A DNA stretch of 32,136 bases from Candidatus Staskawiczbacteria bacterium (GCA_026395295.1 JAPLYZ010000007.1:130518-162653), one strand, 5' to 3'; shown: positions 1 through 8,667, numbered from the stretch's first letter. Numbers and translations: made by a program. The notes: a model not told the origin generated them from the sequence alone.

Positions 1-2
1 TT

Positions 3-1106
3 CCGTATTCTTTAACCGCTGTTTCCACTACCCCATCAGATTATTATTGTGGAACAGCCAATGGCACAACAGTCTACAACACCACAAGTCCATCATCAAA
101 CCTTTGCGCGAATGGCGCAGCGATATATGATGTTTGCGGTCCTCTGCCTGCTTATCAGCCTTGCGCAGTCACTCCTGACAAAGATCCCGGTTTTGATTGG
201 CTTCAAGAATGGTACTGCTCTTTGCCAGGAAATTATGGAGCCATAGGAAGTTGGTGTAGCGCTTATAATGTTTCCAAAATTGGCCAATGCGGAACAGCCT
301 CGGCAACAGTTTCGCCTGCTTCGGCAACAACTTTTACCACTGCTCCAACTACAAATCTTTGCGCTTACGGCACAGCTTCTGCTGTTTCCTCCGATATTTA
401 CAGCAATGCTTACAATACCGGCTACTTACCTTGGTATCCGATTTGGCGGTGGACGTGCAGTCCAACAAATGGAGAGGTCTATAGTCTTCCTGGAGGTGGC
501 ACCACTCCTGCCGATGATCACTGCATTGCATGGCAATCGGTGCCATATTGCGGACCAGCTGATGGAATAGCAACTACCACGGCCCCATCTGGCAATGCTA
601 ATCTTTGTTGGTCGGGCACATTAAGCACTCCTTCCTTTGTCTCTGGATCTGGACCTTGGACTTGGACATGCACCGGTTCTGCCGGAACTACACCCGCGTC
701 TTGTTCGGCTCCTCTTCCTCCGACCAGCACTTGCGGACCAGCCGACGGGGTAGCTACTTCTTCAACGCCTACGGACCTTTGTTTAGCTGGCATAGCCTCA
801 TCAGTCTCTGGAACTGGCACCAATACTTGGTCTTGGACTTGCACATTAAGTGGGACCGCGTCTGTTAACTGCACCGCCCCTAATTCATCATACTCCGCTT
901 GTATTGACAGCGGACTACGCATTTATAACGGCAGTAAAACAGTTCACATTGCGGGTCAAGCTCCCGGAACGGTAACCTCGCCCCTAAGAATTAAAGAAAA
1001 CAGCGGAGTCTGGGGGATTCCTTTGGTTGCTCCGAATTCCGCCGGCGATTCCGGCATAAGAATCCAAACCAGCTCGGGAATTAAAGCTTTACAAAAATGT
1101 CCATAA
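3..1106 (+). CDS. Partial secreted Cys-rich repeat surface protein (5' end outside window)
   Basis: The frame is open from base 3 to the TAA at 1104-1106. The track's start at 222 is only an internal TTG, so the true N-terminus lies left of the window. The visible 367 residues are dominated by a repeated Cys-containing module: 'CGPADGxAT', then 'LCxxG', then 'WTWTCTG' or 'WSWTCTL', then 'CSAP' or 'CTAP'. Two complete copies lie at about 540-880, with degenerate copies before them. This module recurs in predicted surface proteins of Parcubacteria (family knowledge). The even Cys spacing suggests disulfide-stabilised extracellular domains. The C-terminal 70 residues differ ('SGLRIYNGSKTVHIAG') and show no membrane anchor. 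The gene overlaps the next secreted protein by 10 bp, so the two are probably co-translated. Function unknown; adhesin or surface-layer role is inference. Confidence 0.85.
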   Translation, partial: PYSLTAVSTTPSDYYCGTANGTTVYNTTSPSSNLCANGAAIYDVCGPLPAYQPCAVTPDKDPGFDWLQEWYCSLPGNYGAIGSWCSAYNVSKIGQCGTASATVSPASATTFTTAPTTNLCAYGTASAVSSDIYSNAYNTGYLPWYPIWRWTCSPTNGEVYSLPGGGTTPADDHCIAWQSVPYCGPADGIATTTAPSGNANLCWSGTLSTPSFVSGSGPWTWTCTGSAGTTPASCSAPLPPTSTCGPADGVATSSTPTDLCLAGIASSVSGTGTNTWSWTCTLSGTASVNCTAPNSSYSACIDSGLRIYNGSKTVHIAGQAPGTVTSPLRIKENSGVWGIPLVAPNSAGDSGIRIQTSSGIKALQKCP

Positions 1107-4100
1107 AAAAATACATCTTAGCTGGGGTAATCTCTCTAGTTATAATCCTAACATCAGTATCTGTTTGCTATGCTCTTGGTTGTCCTGCGGGCCCCACTAG
1201 TTTTTCAGGCAATGCCGCATGCGCTGTTATTGGTAAAACCTGTATCGAGATAGTTACAACTTGTAATGGCGGATCAATTGCCTGCTCCGCCAATTGCCCC
1301 TGCTCTCAACTCTCAGCGGCATGCAACAGCGCGCCTACTACAGCTGGCGTATATTGGACACCCCCTAGAATAGATTTTTGTGAAAATACCTGTTCGGGCA
1401 TTGGCAGGTCGTGCACACAAGGTTACGATTACAGTGGTTATCCTTCCCGAACCTCAATGGGAGGAGTGGCTCTGTGTGGCAACCCAATATGCGGGAACAA
1501 CATAGTAACCGCTCCTGAAACCTGCGACACCGGCACCTTTCCGGCAAGCTCAACAAGTTGCACTGGAGGCAGAGTCTGCTTATCTAATTGCCAATGTGGA
1601 TTCCTGCCGGCAACCGTCACCATCAACGCCGCAACAAATATAACATCTTCTACTGCCACAATAACCGGCAACATCACTAACATTGGCGGAGATAATCCAA
1701 CAGTCGCTGTTTGTTTGGGAACAGTCAGTGGAAACCCGAATTGGTGCAGAAATGTTACTAGTCCTGCTCAGCCCCAAGGAGTAGGCGTTTTCTCCTACAA
1801 TATTACTGGTCTGAGCCAAGGAACCACATATTACTTTGCGGCTAGAGCGACTAACGGAGGTGGCGAAAATATTACGGCTTATAAAAGTTTTGTTGCTATA
1901 TCAACTCTGGACACAATTACTCTTACTCCGACAACAGTAAACATTACAAACACGTCCCCTGTGACTTTGACTGCAGTAGGCAAAGATCTATCAGGGAACA
2001 CTATGACTCTTCCGACTTTAAACTGGACTTCAAGCGATAACACCGTCGCTTCAGTCGCTGGCGGAGTGATTACACCATTAAAAGCAGGTACGACAAATAT
2101 CACTACCACGGGCAGTGGAATTACAAGTAACACGGTGGCTGTGACAGTTACTCCAACTCTTTCGTCAATCACCCTTTCCCCGACATCGGTTACAATCACC
2201 AACACAACTCCTGTAACCGTGACAGCAACAGGAAAAGACCAATTTAACAACACAATGACTCTTCCGACACTAACTTGGAGCACACCAAGCCCCAATAATG
2301 GAGTCATCACAGACACTGGTGGTACTATCACGCCATTAAAAACTGGCACGACAAGTTTCTATACCACGGGCGGAGGAGTGCAAAGTAATACGGTAAGTGT
2401 CAATGTTACAATTATCGTACTTCCAAGTATAACTACCTCTACTGTCAGCAGCATAACAACAAACAGCGCAGTACTAAATGTAAGCGTCGCTAACACTGGT
2501 GGAGAAGATCCCTATGTTGCTTTCTATTGGGGAACAAGTGACCAAGGGCAGACTGCAAACTGGGATCATTATTACTTATACCCATCACCTCAAGGAACGG
2601 GTAATTTTTCTTACAATATTACAGGCTTAAATTCGGCAACCAAATACTATTTTTCCGCATCGGCGACTAACCACGCAGGAATTACATGGTCATCAACACC
2701 CCCTTCTCCAAGTTTCACTACCGCGTTCGTTGATACTACTCCGCCGCAAGTAATTGCCGGCGGGAATAAAATAGAGCTTGATCAGTTTCACCAGGATGCG
2801 GCTGTTTCTGATCCTGCTCCATCAAGCGGAATTGCCTCATACAACTGGACAACTGTTTCATGTTCCAGTTTTCCATCTGGTTCTTCGTGCAACAAAAACA
2901 CAGTTGTTTTCACTTCGCCTGCCACCGAAGATACTTTTATTTCTGCAAACGCTCCGGGCATTTATAGAATAAGATTAACTGCAACTGACAACGCTGGAAA
3001 TTCCAATTCTTCTGATTTTTATTTAACTTGGGACAACAGCACAGGTGGAACATCTCATAATGTTTATGGCTGGGCGTGGTCAGAAAACATTGGTTGGATA
3101 AGTTTAAACAGATATGGCACAACAGATTGGCAAGGCAACAACATCCCGGGAGGCACGGCAAATAATTATGATTATGGAGTAAATATAGAATCAAAAGGTT
3201 ATCTTCCGGGCAGTGTCTGGTCAGACAACATTGGTTATCTTTCCGGCTATGGTTGGTCAGACAACATTGGCTGGGTTAGATTTTCTCCAGACCCCGATTT
3301 TACTAAATATCCAACCTGCGGTTATCCCGAAGCGCCATGCTATTCTTCCTGTGTCGATTTACCGGGAGCAGGACAAGCTTGCGACGGAGCAGGAAATTTT
3401 GGCGTTACCGGCTGGATAAGAGCCTGCTCTGTTTTTAACAATCCAAATGCTTGCAGTGGACCACTAAGTCCAAGCAGGGGTAATTGGGGAGGCTGGATAA
3501 AACTACACAATGTTTCCATAGACATAGATCCAAATCATTCGCCTGCTGAGTTCCACAACTGGATGTGGGGTAGCGACGACGATAGTTCTGTTGCCAATGC
3601 CTACAATGAAGCCATCACTGGCTGGACAACTTTTAATTGTGCCGAAGGAAACGCCAGCGGAACATCTATTTGCGGAACAGGAGCAGGATTATCTCAATAC
3701 AAAGCAGTAACCACCTTTCCTTTCGTAGCTCCCAACTCCGCCCCCACTCTCTCGGGCCTCCAAACTTCGTCAGACTACTGTGGAGCCGGATCTGGAACCA
3801 TAAAATTCGGATTGACATACAACGACGCCGACGGCGATTCTAGCGCAGGATTTGATTTGCAAGTGTCACAAACCACAACTATGCCCGGCACATACTTTGC
3901 AACAGCAGCTAAATCATGGCCAAGCCCGTCGTTCACTCCCAACACTCTTAATCCCGCCAATGTTCTACTCGGCCGCGCTGTTACCTTCACCGACACTTCA
4001 ACAACCTGCTACGACGCAGGTAACACTGCTCAATCTTGCGTAAAAAACGGCAACCGAACATATTTCTGGAGCTATGGAGACGGCGCTACTTGTGACAGCA

Positions 4101-4288
4101 TAGCCGATGCCAATTGCAAGGCAAACACTGTCACTCACCCTTACTCTGTGGTGGGAACAAAGACAGCCAACCTGCAAGTTTGCGACAGTCCCGGAACCTA
4201 CTGCTGTAGCACCAGTTACCTCAATAACGTGACTGTGAAGACAAACCTGACTACGCCGACATGGAAAGAGATCTCGCCGTTTCAGTAG
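1097..4288 (+). CDS. Large secreted multidomain surface protein (Fn3-like, Big2-like, ENIGW, PKD)
   Basis: A 1063-aa protein with a clear signal peptide (residues 1-26, 'ISLVIILTSVSVCYA'). Next comes a Cys-rich region with a 'CGNNIVTAPETCDTG' motif like the Cys-rich repeats of DUF4215 proteins. Then, approximately: Fn3-like domain 174-265; two Big2-like domains 270-350 and 351-445, each with 'ITLTPT' or 'ITLSPT' and 'VTPLKAGTT'-type signatures; a second Fn3-like domain 447-555; a PKD/cadherin-like stretch to 650; a module repeating 'GWAWSENIGWISLN', 'VWSDNIGYLSG', 'GYGWSDNIGWVRF'; and a C-terminal PKD-like domain with 'YFWSYGDG' around 990. There is no LPXTG motif or C-terminal membrane helix, so retention at the surface must be by another route. 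ATG at 1097 lies inside the end of the preceding gene. A strong terminator follows. Probably an adhesin-like surface or secreted protein; ligand unknown. Confidence 0.88.
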   Translation: MSIKKYILAGVISLVIILTSVSVCYALGCPAGPTSFSGNAACAVIGKTCIEIVTTCNGGSIACSANCPCSQLSAACNSAPTTAGVYWTPPRIDFCENTCSGIGRSCTQGYDYSGYPSRTSMGGVALCGNPICGNNIVTAPETCDTGTFPASSTSCTGGRVCLSNCQCGFLPATVTINAATNITSSTATITGNITNIGGDNPTVAVCLGTVSGNPNWCRNVTSPAQPQGVGVFSYNITGLSQGTTYYFAARATNGGGENITAYKSFVAISTLDTITLTPTTVNITNTSPVTLTAVGKDLSGNTMTLPTLNWTSSDNTVASVAGGVITPLKAGTTNITTTGSGITSNTVAVTVTPTLSSITLSPTSVTITNTTPVTVTATGKDQFNNTMTLPTLTWSTPSPNNGVITDTGGTITPLKTGTTSFYTTGGGVQSNTVSVNVTIIVLPSITTSTVSSITTNSAVLNVSVANTGGEDPYVAFYWGTSDQGQTANWDHYYLYPSPQGTGNFSYNITGLNSATKYYFSASATNHAGITWSSTPPSPSFTTAFVDTTPPQVIAGGNKIELDQFHQDAAVSDPAPSSGIASYNWTTVSCSSFPSGSSCNKNTVVFTSPATEDTFISANAPGIYRIRLTATDNAGNSNSSDFYLTWDNSTGGTSHNVYGWAWSENIGWISLNRYGTTDWQGNNIPGGTANNYDYGVNIESKGYLPGSVWSDNIGYLSGYGWSDNIGWVRFSPDPDFTKYPTCGYPEAPCYSSCVDLPGAGQACDGAGNFGVTGWIRACSVFNNPNACSGPLSPSRGNWGGWIKLHNVSIDIDPNHSPAEFHNWMWGSDDDSSVANAYNEAITGWTTFNCAEGNASGTSICGTGAGLSQYKAVTTFPFVAPNSAPTLSGLQTSSDYCGAGSGTIKFGLTYNDADGDSSAGFDLQVSQTTTMPGTYFATAAKSWPSPSFTPNTLNPANVLLGRAVTFTDTSTTCYDAGNTAQSCVKNGNRTYFWSYGDGATCDSIADANCKANTVTHPYSVVGTKTANLQVCDSPGTYCCSTSYLNNVTVKTNLTTPTWKEISPFQ

Positions 4289-4303
4289 AAAAAATATAGT
4301 AGC

Positions 4304-4331
4304 AAAAAATCACCGCCGTCGGTGATTTTTT
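4304..4331 (+). terminator. Rho-independent terminator after the surface-protein operon
   Basis: A perfect 12-bp inverted repeat (AAAAAATCACCG / CGGTGATTTTTT) with a 4-nt loop ends in T6, 16 bases after the stop codon at 4288. The A-run at its left end could also make it work on the minus strand. Confidence 0.9.
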
Positions 4332-4340
4332 ATGCATAAT

Positions 4341-4362
4341 AAAAAAGGACGATTGCTCGTCC
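4341..4362 (-). terminator. Rho-independent terminator for the radical SAM gene
   Basis: On the minus strand, GGACGA-GCAA-TCGTCC (6-bp stem, GCAA tetraloop) is followed by T6. It lies 18 bases downstream of the radical SAM stop codon. Together with the opposing terminator at 4304-4331 it isolates two converging transcripts. Confidence 0.85.
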
Positions 4363-4379
4363 TTGCGACCTTTGAGGCC

Positions 4380-5870
4380 CTAAGATTTTTGAATGCTTTT
4401 GGCGATTCTGTGAAAGTGCCATCCGTAAACTTGAAGAGTTACTGCCTCGGGAAATGCCCGTCGATATTTGAAAAATGCCAACAGCAAAGTTTTCCAGTAA
4501 TAGTAACTGGTCTTTAGTCCCCCAAAAAAACCTATCACCCAAATGGACACAACAAACACCTTAAGATCTTTCGCTGTTAATTTTTCGCCCACCTTCTTAG
4601 CAGAATTGTACTCCCTCAAAAAAACACAAATCCTTTCGTAGTATTTTTTCGGAGAATAAACCACCCCCATAACCCTTTTGTATCCTGTGACAAGCGCGTC
4701 GAGTGGCATTTTAGGAATAAAATTCGGACGACTATCTGTGTTGTTCCCGGTTGTCGCCGCCAATAGTCTTCCTTCCTTATTTAATCTGTCAAACAACTCT
4801 GTTCTCAAAGGAGCCTGGAGCACACCCGCCATTGGAAAGACTATGCCTGCCTGCCAATAAAACTTAATATGTTTGTCGAAAATATCCGGACCGTCGTTAT
4901 CAAAACCAAGGATAAATCCCGACATAGCCAACAACCCATGATTGTGAATTCTTTTGACACAAGCCAACATATCGCGACTGGCATTATGCGTTTTACGACA
5001 CTCAATTAAAGAAGCTTTGTTGGGAGTTTCCAATCCCAAAAAAACTGACTTAAAACCTGCCAAAACCATTTGATCCATAAGGTCGTGATCGTCGGCAAGA
5101 GTTATGTCAACCTCTACGGTAAAACTAAAAGGATACTCACGATTTTGTTGCCACTTAATCAAATGTGGTAACATTTCCCTCACTTTTCTTTTGTCGCCTA
5201 TGAAATTAGCGTCGGCGAGCATAATAGGACCCTTAAAACCTATTTGATATATTGCATCAAGCTCGCGCAGAAACTGCGTAGGTGACTTGGCGCGCGGAAC
5301 ACGGCCATTAAGCGCCGCTTCATTGCAAAATGTGCATCTGTGAGGGCAACCCCTGCCATATTGCACAAGCATACAAGCGTAATCACCATGGTTTATTATG
5401 TCCCAAAGAGGGATTGGCGAGAGGACAAGATCTGGAAAATCGCCGGGTAGATAAATTTGTCTTGCTTTACCCAGCCGTAAATCTTCCAAAAATTTACTGA
5501 ATGTGTTTTCTACCTCTCCTACCATAAAATGACTAACGCTGGGGAATTTATCGCAACCCATTTCCAGGATTGGACCTCCCAAGACCACTGCGACTCCCAG
5601 CTCCTTGCAACGCGCGATGATCCTCTCCGCGGAATCGCTCTGAGTTATCATGGCGCTTACAAAAACATAGTCTGCCCACTTGATGTCTTCATCTGTAAGC
5701 TGGAGGATGTTCAAATCAACCAGCTTTTTGTTCCATTGTTCCGGCAACATAGCGGCCACAGTGAGTAATCCCAAAGGAGGGAAGGCTGCTTTTTTTGAGA
5801 TGAGCCTCAAAAGATGCTTCCAACTCCAAAAAGTCACCAAAAATTCAGGATAGACCAAAAGGATATTCAT
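4380..5870 (-). CDS. B12-binding domain radical SAM protein (DUF4070/HpnP-like)
   Basis: The 496-aa product has an N-terminal cobalamin-binding-like Rossmann fold (about 1-145: 'AAFPPLGLLTVAAMLP', 'ADYVFVSAMI', 'VVLGGPI'). A radical SAM core follows with the Cx3Cx2C cluster motif 'CPHRCTFC' (C175, C179, C182). The C-terminal region resembles DUF4070. Family members perform SAM/B12-dependent methylations or rearrangements; the best-studied relative I recognise is the hopanoid C-2 methylase HpnP (family knowledge). No hopanoid or other pathway gene is adjacent, so the substrate cannot be inferred. The gene is monocistronic with its own terminator and a good promoter (TTGTAA-17-TATATT) facing away from rpsT. 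The N-terminal domain shows no classical DxHxxG cobalamin-ligand motif, as is common in this superfamily. Confidence 0.9.
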   Translation of the reverse strand: MNILLVYPEFLVTFWSWKHLLRLISKKAAFPPLGLLTVAAMLPEQWNKKLVDLNILQLTDEDIKWADYVFVSAMITQSDSAERIIARCKELGVAVVLGGPILEMGCDKFPSVSHFMVGEVENTFSKFLEDLRLGKARQIYLPGDFPDLVLSPIPLWDIINHGDYACMLVQYGRGCPHRCTFCNEAALNGRVPRAKSPTQFLRELDAIYQIGFKGPIMLADANFIGDKRKVREMLPHLIKWQQNREYPFSFTVEVDITLADDHDLMDQMVLAGFKSVFLGLETPNKASLIECRKTHNASRDMLACVKRIHNHGLLAMSGFILGFDNDGPDIFDKHIKFYWQAGIVFPMAGVLQAPLRTELFDRLNKEGRLLAATTGNNTDSRPNFIPKMPLDALVTGYKRVMGVVYSPKKYYERICVFLREYNSAKKVGEKLTAKDLKVFVVSIWVIGFFGGLKTSYYYWKTLLLAFFKYRRAFPEAVTLQVYGWHFHRIAKSIQKS

Positions 5871-5922
5871 AACTTTTTCACTTTCTTTTCCTATCTATTA
5901 AAATGACAAAGTGCATACTTGT

Positions 5923-5951
5923 AATATAGCACCACCCGTAGCTATTTACAA
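5923..5951 (-). promoter_or_regulatory. Promoter of the radical SAM gene
   Basis: Minus-strand TTGTAA (5946-5951), 17-bp spacer, TATATT (5923-5928). The predicted start near 5916 gives a leader of about 46 nt. Its -35 box occupies almost the same bases as the -35 of the divergent rpsT promoter. Confidence 0.65.
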
Positions 5952-5973
5952 ATCAGAACAATTCTGATAAGAT
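5945..5973 (+). promoter_or_regulatory. Promoter of rpsT with dyad between -35 and -10
   Basis: TTTACA (5945-5950), 17-bp spacer, TAAGAT (5968-5973), preceded by TGA, making an extended -10. Predicted start about 5980. The spacer holds a perfect inverted repeat, ATCAGAA-CAA-TTCTGAT (5952-5968), a candidate operator. Confidence 0.7.
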
Positions 5974-5996
5974 ACAAGAAACTAAAAACTTTTATT

Positions 5997-6260
5997 ATGG
6001 CAATTACACAATCAGCTAAAAAAGCTATCAGGCAGTCTGCTAAAAGAAAAAAGCAGAATGTCGTTTACAAAGATAAAATAAAAGCGCTCGTCAAAGAAGC
6101 GCGCGCTTTGGTTTTGGCAAAAAAAATGGCCGAGGCCGACAAACTTCTTCCCGAAATTTACAGCGCCTTAGACAAGGCCGCTAAGGTTGGAGTGATCAAA
6201 AAAAATAACGCTTCTCGCAGAAAATCCCGCCTTACAAAGCTTATTGAAAAGAAACCCTAA
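5997..6260 (+). CDS. rpsT: 30S ribosomal protein S20 (bS20)
   Basis: The 87-aa, strongly basic, helical protein has the S20 pattern: 'MAITQSAKKAIRQSAKRKKQN' at the N-terminus and 'GVIKKNNASRRKSRLTKLI' at the C-terminus. It binds 16S rRNA early in 30S assembly. Length matches the family. It is transcribed from its own extended -10 promoter with a leader of about 17 nt. Its TAA overlaps the stop of holA, which converges from the other strand. rpsT next to holA is a common bacterial arrangement and supports both calls. Confidence 0.97.
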   Translation: MAITQSAKKAIRQSAKRKKQNVVYKDKIKALVKEARALVLAKKMAEADKLLPEIYSALDKAAKVGVIKKNNASRRKSRLTKLIEKKP

Positions 6261-7192
6261 ATTTCCGATAACAACATATCCAGCGCAGTTTCTGCTTCAA
6301 TTTTTCCCGTTTTAATATCCGAATCTATCTGAAAAATTTTCCGGTAGATTTTTTTTAGTTCAACCATTGAAAACCTGTCGCACAAGTAAAAACTCTTCTG
6401 GACCACAAAAGGATGCAATCCTGATTTTTTAACGACCATTGCATACGGCTGTTTGCTATCCTGCAATTCTTTTATTATCAAAAGATTTCTAAATTGATAC
6501 GAAATCATTGAAAGCAAATACAGGGCATTATCGCCGTCTTCAAAATGCTTATGTAACAAAGACAAGGCCTGCTTTTTGTCATTAGAGGCCAATGCTTCAA
6601 TTGTTTTGAAAATATCATTTTCAATATTGGGTTTTACAAGAAGCTCTATGTCTTTTTTTTCTATAATAAAACCCTTCTTGTAGTTTGACAATTTATTTAT
6701 TTCGTTAGACATTCTCCACATATCATTTTTTACAAAACTCAATAACAAATCCAAAGCGTCGGGATTAATTTTTGCTTTATTTTTTTCAAACTCTTGTTCT
6801 GCCCACTTTCTCAGCATAGCCGGCGATAAAAAATCAAACTCCTGGCATTTGGCGCATTTTTGTAAAGTTTTAAAAAATTTTGTCCTTTTATCGGGCATTT
6901 CATCTTCAAAAATAACAACAATATCTTCAACATTCTCTATACTTTTTATGTTTTCTAAAAAACCTTCCTGAAATTTTTCGTCGTTGAAAACATTTTTTAA
7001 AACTGCCAATTTTTTCTCTGCAAACATTGAAGTAGCTCTAAGATTGCTATAAAAATCTTTGAAACTATACTCGCCGGCATCAATGTAAATTAAATTAAGC
7101 CCGGACTTGTGGACTTTTTTATATCCCAAAATTATCTCTTCCAATTTCCTCTTCGCCCGGTATGAGTCCTCTCCATAAATAAAATAAATCAT
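6257..7192 (-). CDS. holA: DNA polymerase III delta subunit
   Basis: HolA is the clamp-loader subunit that opens the sliding clamp (here dnaN, same window). The ATG at 7192 is chosen because it yields 'MIYFIYGEDSYRAKRKLEEII', the typical delta N-terminus. The track's longer form adds 16 residues encoded inside mutM. The resulting 311 residues fit the family. Supporting motifs are 'FIYGEDSY', 'LRATSMFAEKKLAVLKNV', 'VIFEDEMPDKRTKFFKTL' and 'LLSMISYQFRNLLIIKEL'. Delta has a degenerate AAA+ fold and no Walker A, as seen here. It starts 1 bp after the mutM stop, so the two genes form an operon, and it ends in a 4-bp tail-to-tail overlap with rpsT. Confidence 0.9.
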   Translation of the reverse strand: MIYFIYGEDSYRAKRKLEEIILGYKKVHKSGLNLIYIDAGEYSFKDFYSNLRATSMFAEKKLAVLKNVFNDEKFQEGFLENIKSIENVEDIVVIFEDEMPDKRTKFFKTLQKCAKCQEFDFLSPAMLRKWAEQEFEKNKAKINPDALDLLLSFVKNDMWRMSNEINKLSNYKKGFIIEKKDIELLVKPNIENDIFKTIEALASNDKKQALSLLHKHFEDGDNALYLLSMISYQFRNLLIIKELQDSKQPYAMVVKKSGLHPFVVQKSFYLCDRFSMVELKKIYRKIFQIDSDIKTGKIEAETALDMLLSEI

Positions 7193-7193
7193 T

Positions 7194-8069
7194 TTATAAT
7201 TTTTGGCAGCGGGGGCAAAAGAAAGCGCTTCTGCCACCAAATTTTATTCTTTCTATTTTTGTACTGCACCTATGACATTTTTGCCCCTCTCTTTTATATG
7301 CTTCCCTCTCGGTATCAAAGTCCCCTTTACTTCCGTCTGGTTTTCTGTAATCGGAGAAGCTTTCTCCGCCCAACTTAACTGCCAATGTCAAAACTTTTTT
7401 TATTGCTTGGTAAAGCAATCCTAACTCTTTATCACTTAATTTTGCAATATTTTTTTCCGGATGTATTTTTGCCTGCCAGAGAGCTTCTGATGCATAAATA
7501 TTCCCTATGCCCGCAATAACTTCTGGTTTCATTATGACTTGTTTCACTTTACCTCGCTTGTCTTTTAAGGCTTGTTTAAATTTATCAAGGGTGAAACTTT
7601 TCTCCAATGGTTCCGGGCCTAAATTTTTGAACTCTTTCGAACTTAATAATTCTTCTGTTTTCCAAAGCTCAATTTTGGCAAATTTTCTGGCGTCAGAAAG
7701 CGCCATCATTTTTCCATCGTCGAAAAAGAAAACAACATGCAGAAACCGATTATACGGGTCGTTCAGCGGACCCTTTCCCGCCGGGACCCATTTACCACTT
7801 TCTAAATTCCAACTTCCAACTAATAGGTGTCCTGTCATTTTTTGATGAATCAAAAGAGAATATCCTTCAGACAGGTCAAAAATTATATTTTTCGCCCGAC
7901 GCCATATTCTTTTTATTTTTTTATTTTTTATCTCTCGTCTAAACTCTTCAAAAAAAATTGGCTTCTTAACTATTTTCCCCCAATCTGACCATACATCAAC
8001 AAAGGTCCTTTTCAGGACCTTTTTGTTCAGACCATCCACTGTAGTTTGTACTTCGGGCAATTCTGGCAT
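7194..8069 (-). CDS. mutM: Formamidopyrimidine-DNA glycosylase
   Basis: MutM/Fpg excises oxidised purines such as 8-oxoguanine and nicks the abasic site. The product starts 'MPELPEVQTTVDGL', with the catalytic Pro2 and Glu3. It has 'HQKMTGHLL' in the core, the helix-two-turn-helix 'VIAGIGNIYASEALWQAKIHP', and a C-terminal zinc finger 'CHRC...CPRC' near residues 266-289. Length (291 aa) is slightly above average. Part of the surplus is a loop 'GSWNLESGKW' encoded by an A/T-rich repeat (7801-7822) that also resembles sequence in yebC and at the end of pilB. It is the first gene of the tight mutM-holA pair. Confidence 0.95.
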   Translation of the reverse strand: MPELPEVQTTVDGLNKKVLKRTFVDVWSDWGKIVKKPIFFEEFRREIKNKKIKRIWRRAKNIIFDLSEGYSLLIHQKMTGHLLVGSWNLESGKWVPAGKGPLNDPYNRFLHVVFFFDDGKMMALSDARKFAKIELWKTEELLSSKEFKNLGPEPLEKSFTLDKFKQALKDKRGKVKQVIMKPEVIAGIGNIYASEALWQAKIHPEKNIAKLSDKELGLLYQAIKKVLTLAVKLGGESFSDYRKPDGSKGDFDTEREAYKREGQKCHRCSTKIERIKFGGRSAFFCPRCQKL

Positions 8070-8082
8070 TGTCGTAATTTGC

Positions 8083-8649
8083 TTATAATTTCGGCTTGCT
8101 ATATTTGCTTATTTTCTGTTTAAAGTCACCGAGCTCTTTCCTAAGTTGAGTTGTTTCTTCTTTCTTGCCTTTTACATCCTCTTGCAACTTATTCGATTCC
8201 TCAATTAGTCTCTCTAATTCTATTGTCCTATTTTTTACCTTCTGCTCTAACGCATTAATTGTTTCCTCTAATTCTTTGGTTCTTGCCATAACTTTTATGC
8301 CGATAGATTTTTCAACCTCCTCCCCTTGCTGGTGGCTCACTTCAAGTTCTTCGGCTATTTTATTGAAAATTTTGGCAAGTTCAGAAAGCTCATCTTTTGT
8401 TTCAAGATAGACCCTGCTAGACAAATCTCCTTTGCTTAACTCCCTGGCCCCGTCTAATATCTTTTTGACGGGAGATGTAATATTTTGGCCTGTCGCAAAA
8501 CCGAAGAAAAATACGTAAATAGTAAAAAGGATTAGTATGAAATAAAAACCCGGTTCCAGCCTTTCATAATTCAAAGCTATGAAAACAGCTATGCCGAAAA
8601 CACCCACTAAGATTATAGGAATAGCAATTTTTGATGTAAGTTTAGCCAT
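8083..8649 (-). CDS. HAMP-domain membrane protein with C-terminal coiled coil
   Basis: This 188-aa protein has two membrane helices (about 8-26 and 35-54) separated by a loop of only about 9 residues. A HAMP domain follows ('ITSPVKKILDGARELSKGDLSSRV', 'DELSELAKIFNKIAEEL', about 55-105). The rest is an uninterrupted charged coiled coil to the C-terminus. HAMP domains normally relay signals to a kinase, cyclase or methyl-accepting module, but no such output domain is present and there is no external sensing domain. The stop is clear at both ends, so this is not an obvious truncation. It may be a scaffold or an adaptor acting through its coiled coil; function unknown. It lies 13 bp upstream of mutM in the same orientation. 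Confidence 0.8.
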   Translation of the reverse strand: MAKLTSKIAIPIILVGVFGIAVFIALNYERLEPGFYFILILFTIYVFFFGFATGQNITSPVKKILDGARELSKGDLSSRVYLETKDELSELAKIFNKIAEELEVSHQQGEEVEKSIGIKVMARTKELEETINALEQKVKNRTIELERLIEESNKLQEDVKGKKEETTQLRKELGDFKQKISKYSKPKL

Positions 8650-8667
8650 ATGTTAAATTTTTTAATT

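Noticed and set aside
49-1106. ORF starts at 49, 222, 268 and 605 as separate genes
   Set aside because: Frame 3 is open from the window edge and carries the Cys-repeat pattern throughout; the others are shadows and 222 is an internal TTG.
1879-2349. 156-aa minus-strand ORF with valine-rich sequence
   Set aside because: It is antisense to the Thr-rich Big2-like domains; the composition is explained by the coding strand.
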